Below are positions 1-8,404 of a DNA stretch of 64,000 nucleotides, one piece after another. Made by a program: the position numbers and the translations under genes. The DNA is from Desulfofustis limnaeus. Its GTDB lineage: Bacteria; Desulfobacterota; Desulfobulbia; Desulfobulbales; Desulfocapsaceae. Each line of letters begins with the position of its first letter. Position 1 is the first letter of the stretch. The notes under the pieces are model-generated. The model searched no databases. It was not told where the DNA came from and worked only from the letters and a program-made list of their open reading frames with translations. The stretch is taken from the NCBI RefSeq assembly GCF_023169885.1, contig NZ_AP025516.1:4009501-4073500 (forward strand). The letters run 5' to 3'.

Positions 1-1
1 G

Positions 2-1651
2 GAATCAGGGCGCAGCGTGTTCGTTGATGAAGACCTGCAACCCCATTCAGACCAGTGGGCTTTTCTGGCATCCATCCGTCCCATGTCCCGGCGGGACTTG
101 GATGACGCCATTTTGCGGGCCAGCGGCGGTCGCCATCCCCTGGATGTCGCCTTTGCCGCCGAGGAAGAAGACAGCAAGCCATGGCAACGACCATCACCTG
201 TACCCGCCCGGATTGCTGGCCCATTGCCGGAATCGCTGACCCTGGTGCTGGCCAACCAGATTTTCATCGCCAAGGCCGACCTGTCGCAGCCGCTGGCCAA
301 CCGCCTGATCCGTCTCGCCGCCTTCCAGAATCCTGAATTCTACAAGGCCCAGGCCATGCGCCTGCCGGTGTGGAACAAACCGCGCATCATCGGCTGCGCC
401 GAGAATTTTCCGCAGCATATCGGCCTGCCGCGTGGCTGCCTCGATGAGGTGTTCGACCTGTTACAGGAGAACGACATCCGCCCGGAGCTGCAGGACGAAC
501 GCTTGGCCGGACGGAAAGTGACGGCCAAGTTCACCGGCACCTTGCGCAAGGACCAGAAAGCGGCGGTGCGGGAGATGCTCAAGCATGAGGTCGGCGTGCT
601 CTGCGCCCCGACGGCTTTCGGAAAGACGGTTACCGCAGCCGCCCTGATCGCCCGGCGCAAGGCCAGCACGCTGGTCCTGGTCCATCGCACTGAGTTGCTG
701 CGTCAGTGGCAGGAACGATTGACCGGGTTCTTGGAGTTTCCCAAAGGAAGCTTAGGCGTCATCGGCGGTGGCAAGAAGAAGCCGTCCGGCAAGATCGACA
801 TCGCGGTCATGCAGTCTCTTTCCCGTCGGGAGGATCTTGGCGAACTTCTCGACCAGTACGGACAGATCATCATCGACGAATGCCATCACCTGTCGGCATT
901 TTCCTTCGAAGCGATCCTCAAACAGGCCAAGGCGAAATTCGTGGTGGGGCTGACCGCTACACCGATCCGCCGCGACGGTCATCAGCCGATCATCTTCATG
1001 CAGTGCGGGCCAATCCGCCACAGCGCCGCCAGACCGGAAACCGCACCGGCGCAACTGGAAGTCTGGCCAAAGGTGCTGCCCGTGCCGAAAATCCCGCCTG
1101 ATTCGCCGATTCAGGACGTGTTCCGTATCCTCGCAGGCGATGCGACCCGCAACCAACGTATTGTAGGGGATGTGCTGGCCGCCTACCGCGAAGGGCGAAA
1201 GGTGCTTGTGCTTACCGAGCGAACGGATCATTTGCCGTTGTTGCAGGAGGCGTTGGGGGATGAGGTCGAGCACTGCTTTGTCCTTCATGGCCGTTTGTCG
1301 AAGAATCAGCGAACGGCGGTGTTTGCGGAACTGGATGTGTTGGACGAGTCGGCACCAAGAGTCTTGCTCGCCACCGGCCGCCTGATCGGCGAGGGCTTCG
1401 ACCATCCGCCCCTCGACACGCTGGTGCTGGCCATGCCGATCTCCTGGAAGGGAACCTTGCAGCAATACGCAGGACGCCTGCACCGGGAACACGCCGACAA
1501 GCATGATGTGCGCATCTACGATTACACAGAGACCGATCAGCTGCAGCTGGCCCGCATGTGGGACAAACGCCAGCGCGGCTACCGGGCCATGGGGTACGAG
1601 ATCAAACCGATGGAGACCGTAGTCTTAGGAAAAGGCACGAACCTAAAGTAA
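2..1651 (+). CDS. TOTE-type primase-helicase, C-terminal part (5' end outside window)
   Basis: The frame is open to the window edge, so the true start lies to the left; a GTG at 17 is internal. The visible part is a superfamily 2 helicase. Counted from that GTG, Walker A APTAFGKT is near residue 198, the Walker B/DEAH-like DECHH near 288, GLTATP near 312, and the motif VI-like QYAGRLHRE near 482. The first residues (ESGRSVFVDEDLQP, then DQWAFL) match the linker that follows the archaeo-eukaryotic primase domain in TOTE conflict-system proteins, which combine primase and helicase and are thought to act in defence against mobile DNA. The primase catalytic region is not in the window. The gene abuts a toxin-antitoxin pair and an integrase stub, which fits a mobile or defence island. 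The helicase assignment is firm. The TOTE assignment rests on recalled similarity of the N-terminal linker. Confidence 0.8.
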   Translation, partial: ESGRSVFVDEDLQPHSDQWAFLASIRPMSRRDLDDAILRASGGRHPLDVAFAAEEEDSKPWQRPSPVPARIAGPLPESLTLVLANQIFIAKADLSQPLANRLIRLAAFQNPEFYKAQAMRLPVWNKPRIIGCAENFPQHIGLPRGCLDEVFDLLQENDIRPELQDERLAGRKVTAKFTGTLRKDQKAAVREMLKHEVGVLCAPTAFGKTVTAAALIARRKASTLVLVHRTELLRQWQERLTGFLEFPKGSLGVIGGGKKKPSGKIDIAVMQSLSRREDLGELLDQYGQIIIDECHHLSAFSFEAILKQAKAKFVVGLTATPIRRDGHQPIIFMQCGPIRHSAARPETAPAQLEVWPKVLPVPKIPPDSPIQDVFRILAGDATRNQRIVGDVLAAYREGRKVLVLTERTDHLPLLQEALGDEVEHCFVLHGRLSKNQRTAVFAELDVLDESAPRVLLATGRLIGEGFDHPPLDTLVLAMPISWKGTLQQYAGRLHREHADKHDVRIYDYTETDQLQLARMWDKRQRGYRAMGYEIKPMETVVLGKGTNLK

Positions 1652-1676
1652 GGCGAGCCGCTATTTTAGGTTCGTG
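1636..1676. repeat. 12-bp inverted repeat spanning the helicase stop codon
   Basis: CACGAACCTAAA (1636-1647) and TTTAGGTTCGTG (1665-1676) are perfect inverted copies separated by 17 bases that contain the TAA stop. RNA from this point would form a strong stem. No T-run follows, so a simple intrinsic terminator is doubtful. It could be an mRNA 3' stability element, a recombinase site or a mobile-element end. Confidence 0.6.
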
Positions 1677-2234
1677 AGTCCATCTCCAACAGAACCGCCA
1701 GACCGGCACCACCTGGATGGTGCCGAAGCCCACGGGGATGGTTTCATCGGTGCGCCAGAAAGGTGAAAAGAACGAACAAAAGATTGAATTTCATGCCCTA
1801 CTCACGATCCTGCACAGGATTCGTATCCTTTTGAATTCAATTGATTTTAAGCGGTACTTATGTTTCCGCACCCCGAGGAAAGACCCGATTTCACCCCTCC
1901 GGCTAACTCGACCGGAAAGAGGCCGACAATCCATGCCACGGATCGGGTGAAAATACAACGAAACGATGTCGGTGGGAGGCAATAAGACGGGGAAGTTGGA
2001 GGGCGATTTGCGGTGTCCGGCCGGACTGCAAACCCGTTACCCTCGTCCGGTGCTGGGAAATCGGGGGAGAAAATGCTTCCTTTGACATGAACCGCTGCCG
2101 GATGTCTGCGAGCATTATTTCTGATGTTGCATCAAGAGGTTAACGGGCAAACCGAGGGTGGAGACTGTTTTGCGCCAGGTTGACGCACCCTCCAGGTGTT
2201 GACTGATTATTTCAATGCCAATCGATAGACGGTC
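1652..2234. other. Long intergenic stretch, no gene recognised
   Basis: No frame here has convincing coding character or a good ribosome binding site. It contains one perfect hairpin at 1704-1725 and otherwise low-information sequence, likely decayed mobile-element DNA between the helicase gene and the toxin-antitoxin pair. Confidence 0.5.
1704..1725. repeat. 8-bp perfect inverted repeat, 6-base loop
   Basis: CGGCACCA at 1704-1711 and TGGTGCCG at 1718-1725 flank CCTGGA. No T-run follows. Its role is unknown. It lies 28 bp downstream of the repeat at the end of the helicase gene. Confidence 0.5.
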
Positions 2235-2543
2235 TTAAAGGGTTTCAAACTTCTCTATCCGTACGCTTCCTTCCGGAAATTTTGCTATTATCTCCAGATC
2301 TCCTCCCATTGCTTTTATATATTTCCGAAGGGTTGAAATATACATATCCGCCTGACCTTCCATCTTTGAAACAGAGGCCTGCTTGATTTTCATCGAGTGC
2401 GCTAGTTGCTCCTGGGTTAATTGTCGCGCTTGACGAAGTTCTGCCAGCGGCATTGTTTTGATCAGCTCTTCTACCCGCTTATCGATCTTTGCTTTTCGCT
2501 CTTCGGATATTTTGCTTCTGATTATGTTGAATGATTTAGCCAT
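2235..2543 (-). CDS. XRE-family antitoxin (HigA-like)
   Basis: A 102-residue DNA-binding protein. Residues 45-75 form an XRE/Cro helix-turn-helix (ARQLTQEQLAHSMKIKQASVSKME), followed by a short C-terminal tail. It starts 8 bp inside the end of the upstream toxin gene, so the two are translationally coupled. In the HigBA arrangement the toxin gene comes first and the XRE antitoxin second, as here. It should neutralise the RelE/HigB-like toxin and repress the shared promoter. A palindrome upstream of the toxin (2907-2916) is a plausible binding site. Confidence 0.85.
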   Translation of the reverse strand: MAKSFNIIRSKISEERKAKIDKRVEELIKTMPLAELRQARQLTQEQLAHSMKIKQASVSKMEGQADMYISTLRKYIKAMGGDLEIIAKFPEGSVRIEKFETL

Positions 2544-2889
2544 GGTCTTCCAGCTCCTTCAGGTGATCAGCAAAAAGCTTATCTGCGATGGGAATAAAAG
2601 TTTTGTGCCAATTCTTCTTGCCTGCCTTGTTGCCGCCTATAAGCAAGATTGCTGTTCTGCGAGGATCGAATGCATATAACGTCCGATATGGTTGGCCGTC
2701 ATGCTGCGTTCGAAGTTCTTTCATGTTTGCAAAGCTGGATCCTTTTACCGTGTCCGAATAGGGTCTCGGCAGATTCGGACCCAATTTCTCCAGCAAGCCT
2801 ACGGTGACAGCTATCGAATCCTGTTCGTCAGGATCCAGCGTATTCCACCACTTCTCAAATTCGTCAGTATATTCAATTTCCCATTTCAT
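2536..2889 (-). CDS. HigB/RelE-like toxin (Gp49-like family)
   Basis: A 117-residue protein of the phage-derived Gp49-like (DUF891) branch of the RelE/HigB fold: FEKWWNTLD near the N-terminus, the core ELRTQHDGQPYRTLYAFDP, and the basic C-terminal run KKNWHKTFIPIADK. Family members are ribosome-dependent mRNA interferases. It is the first gene of a two-gene operon with the XRE antitoxin. The length is normal and the frame is intact, so the module may still be active. The ATG lies only 3 bases downstream of the best -10 candidate, so the transcript may be leaderless or the promoter may differ. Confidence 0.85.
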   Translation of the reverse strand: MKWEIEYTDEFEKWWNTLDPDEQDSIAVTVGLLEKLGPNLPRPYSDTVKGSSFANMKELRTQHDGQPYRTLYAFDPRRTAILLIGGNKAGKKNWHKTFIPIADKLFADHLKELEDHG

Positions 2890-2892
2890 AAA

Positions 2893-2922
2893 AGGATAGC
2901 TACGAGGCTATATAGCTGTCAA
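2893..2922 (-). promoter_or_regulatory. Candidate toxin-antitoxin promoter with internal palindrome
   Basis: Read leftward, TTGACA (2917-2922) is followed after 18 bases by TATCCT (2893-2898). The palindrome GCTATATAGC (2907-2916) sits directly beside the -35 box in the spacer, where an autorepressing XRE antitoxin would bind. The -10 box is weak and very close to the start codon. Confidence 0.4.
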
Positions 2923-2953
2923 GCTATTACAGCGCTTTTTTGTAGATAACCCG

Positions 2954-3253
2954 TTAATTCAGATGGTTGATGGTAATTAGCTTTTTTCTGTATGACACGA
3001 TCTTTCTGGATTGCGTTGGCTTGTCAACGTCCTGACCTGCTGAGGTCAGGCTGTAGACCTGGATGGCGTCCTGGCTGTTTCTTTGAAAATATCGTTCGAA
3101 TGCTTTGTTGGTGTTGTGCATTGTCCCGGCCTTGATTTGTTCCGGGCTGAGAATGTCTTTCAAGGCCGTGGCCGAGCTGTGACGAGTGCCGCCGTAAAGG
3201 TCGACGCCTTCGATGCCGAGGTCGCTGCAGGCTATCTTCCACCGCGCATGCAT
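2954..3253 (-). pseudogene. Tyrosine recombinase (integrase), C-terminal remnant
   Basis: About 99 residues remain of a phage-type integrase. The catalytic core pieces GGTRHSSATAL (conserved Arg-His of box II) and MHNTNKAFERYFQ (catalytic Tyr region) are visible. An in-frame TGA lies just upstream of the apparent start, and the rest of the catalytic domain and the DNA-binding domain are missing. The flanking sequence does not continue the integrase. Together with the neighbouring toxin-antitoxin pair and helicase, it marks the edge of an inactivated integrative element. No tRNA or direct-repeat attachment site was found. Confidence 0.7.
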
Positions 3254-3311
3254 AGTTCACTATGCGAAATGGAATATGAACTCAACAAAATATCCCCTGA
3301 TTGGTGGTGGG

Positions 3312-3913
3312 TTATTGGATGGTTATTGCTTTACCCTGGGTCAGAAAGCCGTTTCTGCTGTCTCGTTCGGTCGGGCCGGGTACCTCGCCGTAGCCGTACG
3401 GCCAGACTTCGTTGATCTTCTGTTTCATCTTCTCTTCCAATTCCGAGCGGCCGGTCTTCGGGTTGATCTCGCGGGCTTTGATCCGGCACCAGGTGTCAAC
3501 CTTACCCATCAGGTACATGATGATCTTCTCGATGTTGTCATGCGTGCAGCCGTAGATCGCGGCCATGTTCAGGGCGCCGCCGACCATCATCTCGGCCAGT
3601 TGGTGTTTGTCCTTCTGGGGGAGCAGTTTTCTGCGGCGGACCGGGTGATGTTGGCCCCAGGTGACGGACTGGATGAAGTGCCAGAAGTCGTGAATCCTGG
3701 CCCGGTCCTGGTGGCGGTTCTTGCGGTCGATCGGGTGTTGTGACAGTGGTGTTCGGTGTCGAGGTTCAGGGTGCCTTCGGTCTGGGTGATGGTGATGCCG
3801 AAAATGCGGTTCCGGTCGGAAAAGGAGTGCAGCCGGTTGACCCTGGTGCCCCAGTGGTTCCAATACGGTAAGAGGAGCTGTTCAATATCGAGGCCGATGC
3901 AGTCGGCGCACAC
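3312..3913 (-). pseudogene. Frameshifted gene of unknown function
   Basis: Two overlapping frames join into one plausible protein. The upstream frame reads CADCIGLDIEQLLLPYWNHW and on to NLDTEHH. Coding character then moves to another frame (RIHDFWHFIQSVTWGQHH, LAEMMVGGALNMAAIYGC, ELEEKMKQKINEVWPYGY) and ends at 3312. A single frameshift near 3740 would explain this. The upstream frame has no clear ribosome site and continues without a stop for some codons, so the 5' end may also be missing. I do not recognise the family. Its position next to the integrase stub suggests mobile-element cargo. Confidence 0.5.
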
Positions 3914-3982
3914 TTTACTTGCAGAAGGCGCGCGAAAGCGGTTACTAGATTTTAAGACGAACCAAGAGAAACAGGATCTGCC

Positions 3983-4834
3983 ATGAACACAAGAACTATC
4001 GCTCTGAAGCTACAACGCCAGCCGACTATCGAGGGCGCCGGAGTACACCTTCATCGGGTCTTCGGTTTTGCCGAGGTACCTCGCTTCGACCCGTTCCTGA
4101 TGCTGGATGATTTTCGTTCGGACACCCCCGAGCACTATCGCAGGGGATTTCCCTGGCACCCGCATCGCGGTATCGAGACGATCACCTATGTGACCAGGGG
4201 GAAGGTGGAGCACGGCGACAGCCTTGGCAACCGGGGCGTTATTGCTTCGGGTGACGTCCAGTGGATGACTGCCGGCAGCGGCATCATCCACCAGGAGATG
4301 CCGAAAGGCGACCCAGACGGGCGCATGCATGGGTTCCAGTTGTGGGCCAACCTACCTGCAGCTCAGAAAATGATGGCACCGCGCTATCGCGGCATCAGGA
4401 CTGAAGAGATTCCGGAAGTGGTGCTGGAAGATGGTGTAACGGTCCGTGTGATAGCCGGATCGATCGGGGGGGCTCGGGGGCCGGTCGATGACATCGTCAT
4501 CGACCCGGAATATTTCGACTGCCTGGTGCCGGCCGGCCGGACCTTTGTTCATCGAACGCAACCGGGTTACACGGCGTTCATCTATGTCATCGATGGGTCC
4601 GGTATAACCGTCGGAGAACCGCTCGAGAACGGGACGCTGGTGCTGCTCGACGAGGGCAACCACCTCTCCGTAAGCGCCGCCGACCGTCCCCTGCGCTTCT
4701 TGTTGTTGACCGGCAAGCCGCTGCGCGAACCGGTGGCCTGGCGCGGCCCCATCGTCATGAACACCACCGATGAAGTGGAGCTGGCATTTCGTGAATACCA
4801 AGCGGGGACATTTATCAAACACAATAACACATAG
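3983..4834 (+). CDS. Pirin family protein
   Basis: A 283-residue bicupin. The pirin signature HPHRGIETITY is near residue 52, and the second metal-ligand stretch (GSGIIHQEMP) is near residue 97. The C-terminal cupin is well preserved. Pirins bind Fe or another metal and are variously reported as quercetinases or redox sensors; the substrate here cannot be read from sequence. An AGGAT motif precedes the ATG. The CDGSH iron-sulfur gene follows 12 bp downstream, so the two are probably co-transcribed and may share an oxidative-stress or metal role (inference). Confidence 0.9.
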   Translation: MNTRTIALKLQRQPTIEGAGVHLHRVFGFAEVPRFDPFLMLDDFRSDTPEHYRRGFPWHPHRGIETITYVTRGKVEHGDSLGNRGVIASGDVQWMTAGSGIIHQEMPKGDPDGRMHGFQLWANLPAAQKMMAPRYRGIRTEEIPEVVLEDGVTVRVIAGSIGGARGPVDDIVIDPEYFDCLVPAGRTFVHRTQPGYTAFIYVIDGSGITVGEPLENGTLVLLDEGNHLSVSAADRPLRFLLLTGKPLREPVAWRGPIVMNTTDEVELAFREYQAGTFIKHNNT

Positions 4835-4846
4835 CAGGAGTCAGCC

Positions 4847-5464
4847 ATGAAGAAGAGCCAGGTCATTTTTAGCACCTATAGCCCGTATATGGCGGTTGAT
4901 ACGGAACTGGTCGGGAGCGACGGCAAACCGATCGCCACACCGCGGGTCTGTTCGCTCTGCCGTTGTGGAGAATCGGCGATGAAACCGCTGTGCGACGGGT
5001 CGCACGCTAAGGTCGGCTTTGTCGGCAAACGCGAGGATGCGAACAAACCTGCACTGGAATATTATCGCGGCCAGGACATCACCATCGTCTTCGATCGCTA
5101 TTTGTGCATGGGCGCCGGATACTGCGGCGAACTCGAGGCCGTTTTCGGTACCCATGATCAGCCGAAATATGAACCCGATGCGGCTCCGGTCGATGACATC
5201 ATCGCCACCATCAGGAAATGCCCTTCCGGTGCCCTGAGCTATATCATCGGCGAAGAACACTTTAAAAACTATTACGACGAGACCAGGATCGTGGTGGGAA
5301 AAGACGGGCCTCTCAATTGCCAGGGAGCGATCACGCTGATCGACGATCAGGATTCCGACGCCTTTCTGCCTGCTGCCGATCATTTCACCCTCTGCCGCTG
5401 TGGCGGATCAAAGAAAAAGCCGGTCTGCGACGGTTCCCATGAGAAAAAAGAGTTCAAGGGATAA
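4847..5464 (+). CDS. Double CDGSH iron-sulfur protein with central 4Fe-4S domain
   Basis: A 205-residue protein with two CDGSH-type motifs: CRCGESAMKPLCDGSH near residues 38-53 and CRCGGSKKKPVCDGSH near residues 183-198. Each has the C-x-C-x(n)-C-D-G-S-H ligand set of a 2Fe-2S cluster with one His ligand. Between them is a ferredoxin-like stretch with CMGAGYCGE and later KCPSGALSY, as in divergent single-cluster Fer4 domains fused to CDGSH proteins. It therefore probably carries three clusters and acts as an electron or cluster carrier. AGGAG precedes the ATG. It lies in an operon with pirin and is followed by a likely terminator. Confidence 0.9.
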   Translation: MKKSQVIFSTYSPYMAVDTELVGSDGKPIATPRVCSLCRCGESAMKPLCDGSHAKVGFVGKREDANKPALEYYRGQDITIVFDRYLCMGAGYCGELEAVFGTHDQPKYEPDAAPVDDIIATIRKCPSGALSYIIGEEHFKNYYDETRIVVGKDGPLNCQGAITLIDDQDSDAFLPAADHFTLCRCGGSKKKPVCDGSHEKKEFKG

Positions 5465-5526
5465 CGCGGTGACGTCAGCTGCATTGCCCCGTGTAAGAGA
5501 GGAAATCCCAGACATTGGTCAAGGAG

Positions 5527-5557
5527 CACTGCCGGACGGATGAACCCGGCAGTGTTT
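5527..5557 (+). terminator. Likely intrinsic terminator after the CDGSH gene
   Basis: CACTGCCGG (5527-5535) and CCGGCAGTG (5546-5554) are perfect inverted 9-mers with a 10-base loop, followed by TTTC. It lies 63 bp past the stop codon. The T-tract is short. Confidence 0.6.
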
Positions 5558-5608
5558 CAGACCTCTCCACTGCTGTTCCGCATCGGGGAGCGGGGATCCG
5601 CGTTCATC

Positions 5609-5890
5609 CTATCCTTTGACCAGCAGATCGGTGTTGAACGGAAGTTCTCGTAAGCGCACTCCGGTTGCGGCGAAAAGAGCGTTCGCCACCGCCGGGGCGA
5701 ACGAAGGAAGCACCGGTTCCCCGATGCCGCCTGCCGCCTTTTTCCAAGTGGTCCAGACGGAATTGCAGCGGATCAGCGGATCTGCCCCTGCGGCGTGGGC
5801 CAGTTCGTCCATGAAGGACTCGACGCTGAACACATTGGCCGAGTATCCCAATAAATGTATCGTTAACGCTATTCGTTCGTAAAATTTCAT
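5609..5890 (-). pseudogene. Molybdopterin aldehyde/isoquinoline dehydrogenase large subunit, deleted remnant
   Basis: The reading frame joins two distant parts of an IorB/CoxL-type large subunit. One is the conserved [24 protein letters not shown] segment. The other is the extreme C-terminal segment [23 protein letters not shown] and LRELPF. In intact members several hundred residues separate regions like these; here only about 15 do, and the N-terminal domains are absent. The frame is open, so this is an internal deletion plus truncation, not simple frameshifting. It is not expected to be functional. Confidence 0.7.
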
Positions 5891-6091
5891 AGATTACAAA
5901 TATATAATGAGTTTGACATCGTGATTGTTCCAATCGATTCTGGTGAATGTCCTGTTGGGCGCTGAAAGCTTCCCTTTTTGAAACGGCAGGAGCCGTGCTA
6001 TCATGAATTATCTTTCCATTCTACCCCTCCCTGAGCGGCCGGCAAAGGCTTCGAGAATCAGGCAACAATTCCTTCTTCAAGGTGGTCTTTG

Positions 6092-7267
6092 ATGATGAAC
6101 TGCGTTTTCCTTTCTCCCCATTTTCCTCCGCAATACCATCTCTTTTGCAGACATCTCAAGGAGGCGGGCGCCACAGCCCTCGGCATCGGTGATGCATCGT
6201 ACGAGACGCTTTCGCCGGAGATCCGCAGTTCGCTGACCGAATACTATCGGGTCAACCGGATGGATGACTATGATGAACTGCTCAGGGCGTGTGGCTATTT
6301 TACCCACGCCTACGGCAAGATCGATCGCATCGACAGCCTCAACGAGCACTGGTTGAGCACGGAGGCACAATTACGCGACGATTTCAATGTCTACGGGGTC
6401 AGGCAACACGATATCGGCATGATCCGTCGCAAGTCGGAGATGAAAAAACGATTTCGTGCGGCGGGCGTCCCGGTGGCTGCCGGCAGGGTCGTGCACAGCC
6501 TTGGCGACGCCGTTGCCCTGCTGAAGGAAATCGGTTTCCCGGTGGTGGTCAAGCCCGATGTGGGGGTGGGAGCACTGGATACCGCCCGCCTTGATTCTGT
6601 CGAGGATCTCGAGCGATTTTTCCTGGGCAAGGACCCTTCCGCTTATATCATTGAATCTTTTGTCAACGGGACCATCTGCTCGTTCGACGGACTCTGCAAC
6701 AGGGAGGGTGCGCCGATATTTTGGACTGCTCACGTGTTCAGCCAGGGGATCATGGAAACCGTCAATGAGTCCCGGCACCTCTCCTACCACTCGTTACGCG
6801 AGATTCCTCCGGCGCTGGAGGACGCGGGTCGGCGCTGCCTCAAGTCCTTCAACGTGCAGGAACAGTTTTTCCATCTCGAGTTTTTCCAGACGTCAGCGGA
6901 GCAATACACGGCGCTGGAAGTGAACATGCGGCCGCCGGGCGGTTTCACCACCGACATGTTCAACTACGCCTGCGACATTGACATCTATCGCATCTGGGCC
7001 GAATTGCTGGTCCGGAACAAGGATTGTCTCGAGTTCGAGCGAAGGTATCACTGTTGTTATGCCAGCCGCAAACATGGCCTTCCGTACAGCCATACGCACC
7101 AGGACATCATCGGACGTTATGGCGACTGGTTGTGCCAGGTCGTTCAGGTTCCCGGAGTATTCGCCGGTGCCCTCGGAGACATCGGTTATATCTTCCGATC
7201 CCGTGACCTGCAGCGAATTGAAGAAATATCCGGCTTCATCCATCAAACCAGCATCCACGAGGCCTGA
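6092..7267 (+). CDS. ATP-grasp domain protein (carboxylate-amine/thiol ligase type)
   Basis: A 391-residue protein with an ATP-grasp fold. Visible parts are a lid-like VVVKPDVGVGALDT segment near residue 152, an ATP-contacting IIESFVNGTICSFDG, and the metal-binding ALEVNMRPPGGFTTDMFNYA near residue 280. Such enzymes join a carboxylate to an amine through an acyl-phosphate; the substrates are unknown. I chose the ATG at 6092 because AAGGTGG lies 6 bases upstream. The esterase-family gene begins one base after this stop codon, so they form a two-gene operon. A peptide-like or amide product that the partner releases or modifies is a guess. Confidence 0.85.
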   Translation: MMNCVFLSPHFPPQYHLFCRHLKEAGATALGIGDASYETLSPEIRSSLTEYYRVNRMDDYDELLRACGYFTHAYGKIDRIDSLNEHWLSTEAQLRDDFNVYGVRQHDIGMIRRKSEMKKRFRAAGVPVAAGRVVHSLGDAVALLKEIGFPVVVKPDVGVGALDTARLDSVEDLERFFLGKDPSAYIIESFVNGTICSFDGLCNREGAPIFWTAHVFSQGIMETVNESRHLSYHSLREIPPALEDAGRRCLKSFNVQEQFFHLEFFQTSAEQYTALEVNMRPPGGFTTDMFNYACDIDIYRIWAELLVRNKDCLEFERRYHCCYASRKHGLPYSHTHQDIIGRYGDWLCQVVQVPGVFAGALGDIGYIFRSRDLQRIEEISGFIHQTSIHEA

Positions 7268-7268
7268 C

Positions 7269-8015
7269 ATGCAGAGTGAAGAGCATTGTTGGTTCAGTCC
7301 TCATCTGCATCGGGACATGGCCTTGAAAGTGTATGGGCATTGGGGACAACCGCTCCTGGTCTTTCCCTGTTCCCTCGGACGCTATTATGACTACGAGGGT
7401 ATGGGGATGATCGATGCGATCTCGGGTTTCATCGAGGGTGGCCGGGTCAAGGTGTTTGCGGTGGACAGCGTCGATGCGGAGTCCTGGTATCACTTCTCCG
7501 TGTCAGCGGCTGAGCGTAATGCACGGCATGAGGCATACGATCGCTATATTATCCACGAGGTCATCCCCTTTGTTCGCAACCACTGCCGGCAACCGGATAT
7601 CCGGGTGATGGCCAACGGCTGCAGCATGGGCGCTTTTCATGCCGTGAACAGCTTTCTCAAGCATCCTGACCTGTTTGCCGGAACCATCGCCCTGAGTGGT
7701 CTGTATCGTCTCGATCACCTGGAATTCGGCCTGACAGCAGGCGATATTCCGGCAGTCTATTTCAATTCGCCGCTCCACTATTTGCCGGGGCTCGATGATC
7801 GATGGTTTCTTGAGTGGTACCGGAAGAGCAGGATTGTCGTCTGCGTCGGGCAGGGTGCGTGGGAAAACGAAGCGCTGGATGATACTCGTCGCCTTGCTGC
7901 TATTTTTCGGGAGAAGGGCATTCCTGCCTGGATTGACGTCTGGGGACAGGATGTCGATCATGACTGGCCCTGGTGGTTTCGGCAGATGAACTATTTTCTC
8001 GAAATGATTCTCTGA
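7269..8015 (+). CDS. Esterase family alpha/beta hydrolase
   Basis: A 248-residue protein related to the putative esterase (esterase D/antigen 85-like) family. The nucleophile elbow is GCSMGAFHA near residue 118, and a C-terminal His lies in DVDHDWPWW. An N-terminal YGHWGQPLLVFPCSLG strand-loop forms the oxyanion region. There is no signal peptide, so it is probably cytoplasmic. Its ATG follows the ATP-grasp stop by one base. Longer upstream starts in the same frame overlap the ATP-grasp coding sequence and are unlikely. The substrate is unknown; by context it acts with the ATP-grasp enzyme. Confidence 0.85.
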   Translation: MQSEEHCWFSPHLHRDMALKVYGHWGQPLLVFPCSLGRYYDYEGMGMIDAISGFIEGGRVKVFAVDSVDAESWYHFSVSAAERNARHEAYDRYIIHEVIPFVRNHCRQPDIRVMANGCSMGAFHAVNSFLKHPDLFAGTIALSGLYRLDHLEFGLTAGDIPAVYFNSPLHYLPGLDDRWFLEWYRKSRIVVCVGQGAWENEALDDTRRLAAIFREKGIPAWIDVWGQDVDHDWPWWFRQMNYFLEMIL

Positions 8016-8404
8016 GAAGGGGTTGGCGACTCCTCGTTGTTAATTTTGATTGCTTCCTCGTACTTACTGGAGAGACGGAGAAGGTGTCGGGCGTTGTCTG
8101 AAATGTAGACGAGCTTGGCCCAAAAAAAAGGGAACCCATGATGTGTGGTTTTAGGGAAATCGGCGATTTTCCTTCACCACCAAGTGGCAACCACCATTGG
8201 TATCTTACGGTGCCAACTCTCCCGCGAGGACCATTTCTGCTTGTGAGGTGATCTGGGGTCGAACAATCCTGCGGAAGAGTGAGCAACGCGATGAACTTCC
8301 AACCCACATTCGCCATCACCAACCGCATGACCGAGGCGGCTGTGGTGAGGCGAAGCGGTGGCGCCAGCCTGTTATGTTCATCTACTCCCGACAATCCTTG
8401 GCGA
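8016..8404. other. Convergent intergenic stretch, no gene recognised
   Basis: The stretch lies between the esterase (rightward) and arsM (leftward). Open frames on both strands are short, lack ribosome sites and show no family signature. An imperfect stem (GGAAATC-GGC-GATTTTCC) near 8155-8172 could help terminate the arsenic operon but has no T-run. Confidence 0.5.

Noticed and set aside
1717-1950. Open frame in the gap after the helicase
   Set aside because: No ribosome site, no family signature, and the start falls within a hairpin.
3250-3265. Inverted repeat GCATAGT/ACTATGC as an attachment site
   Set aside because: No second copy or direct repeat was found nearby to support integration.
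5978-6004. Promoter-like TTGAAA and TATCAT upstream of the ATP-grasp gene
   Set aside because: The 15-base spacer is too short for a confident call.
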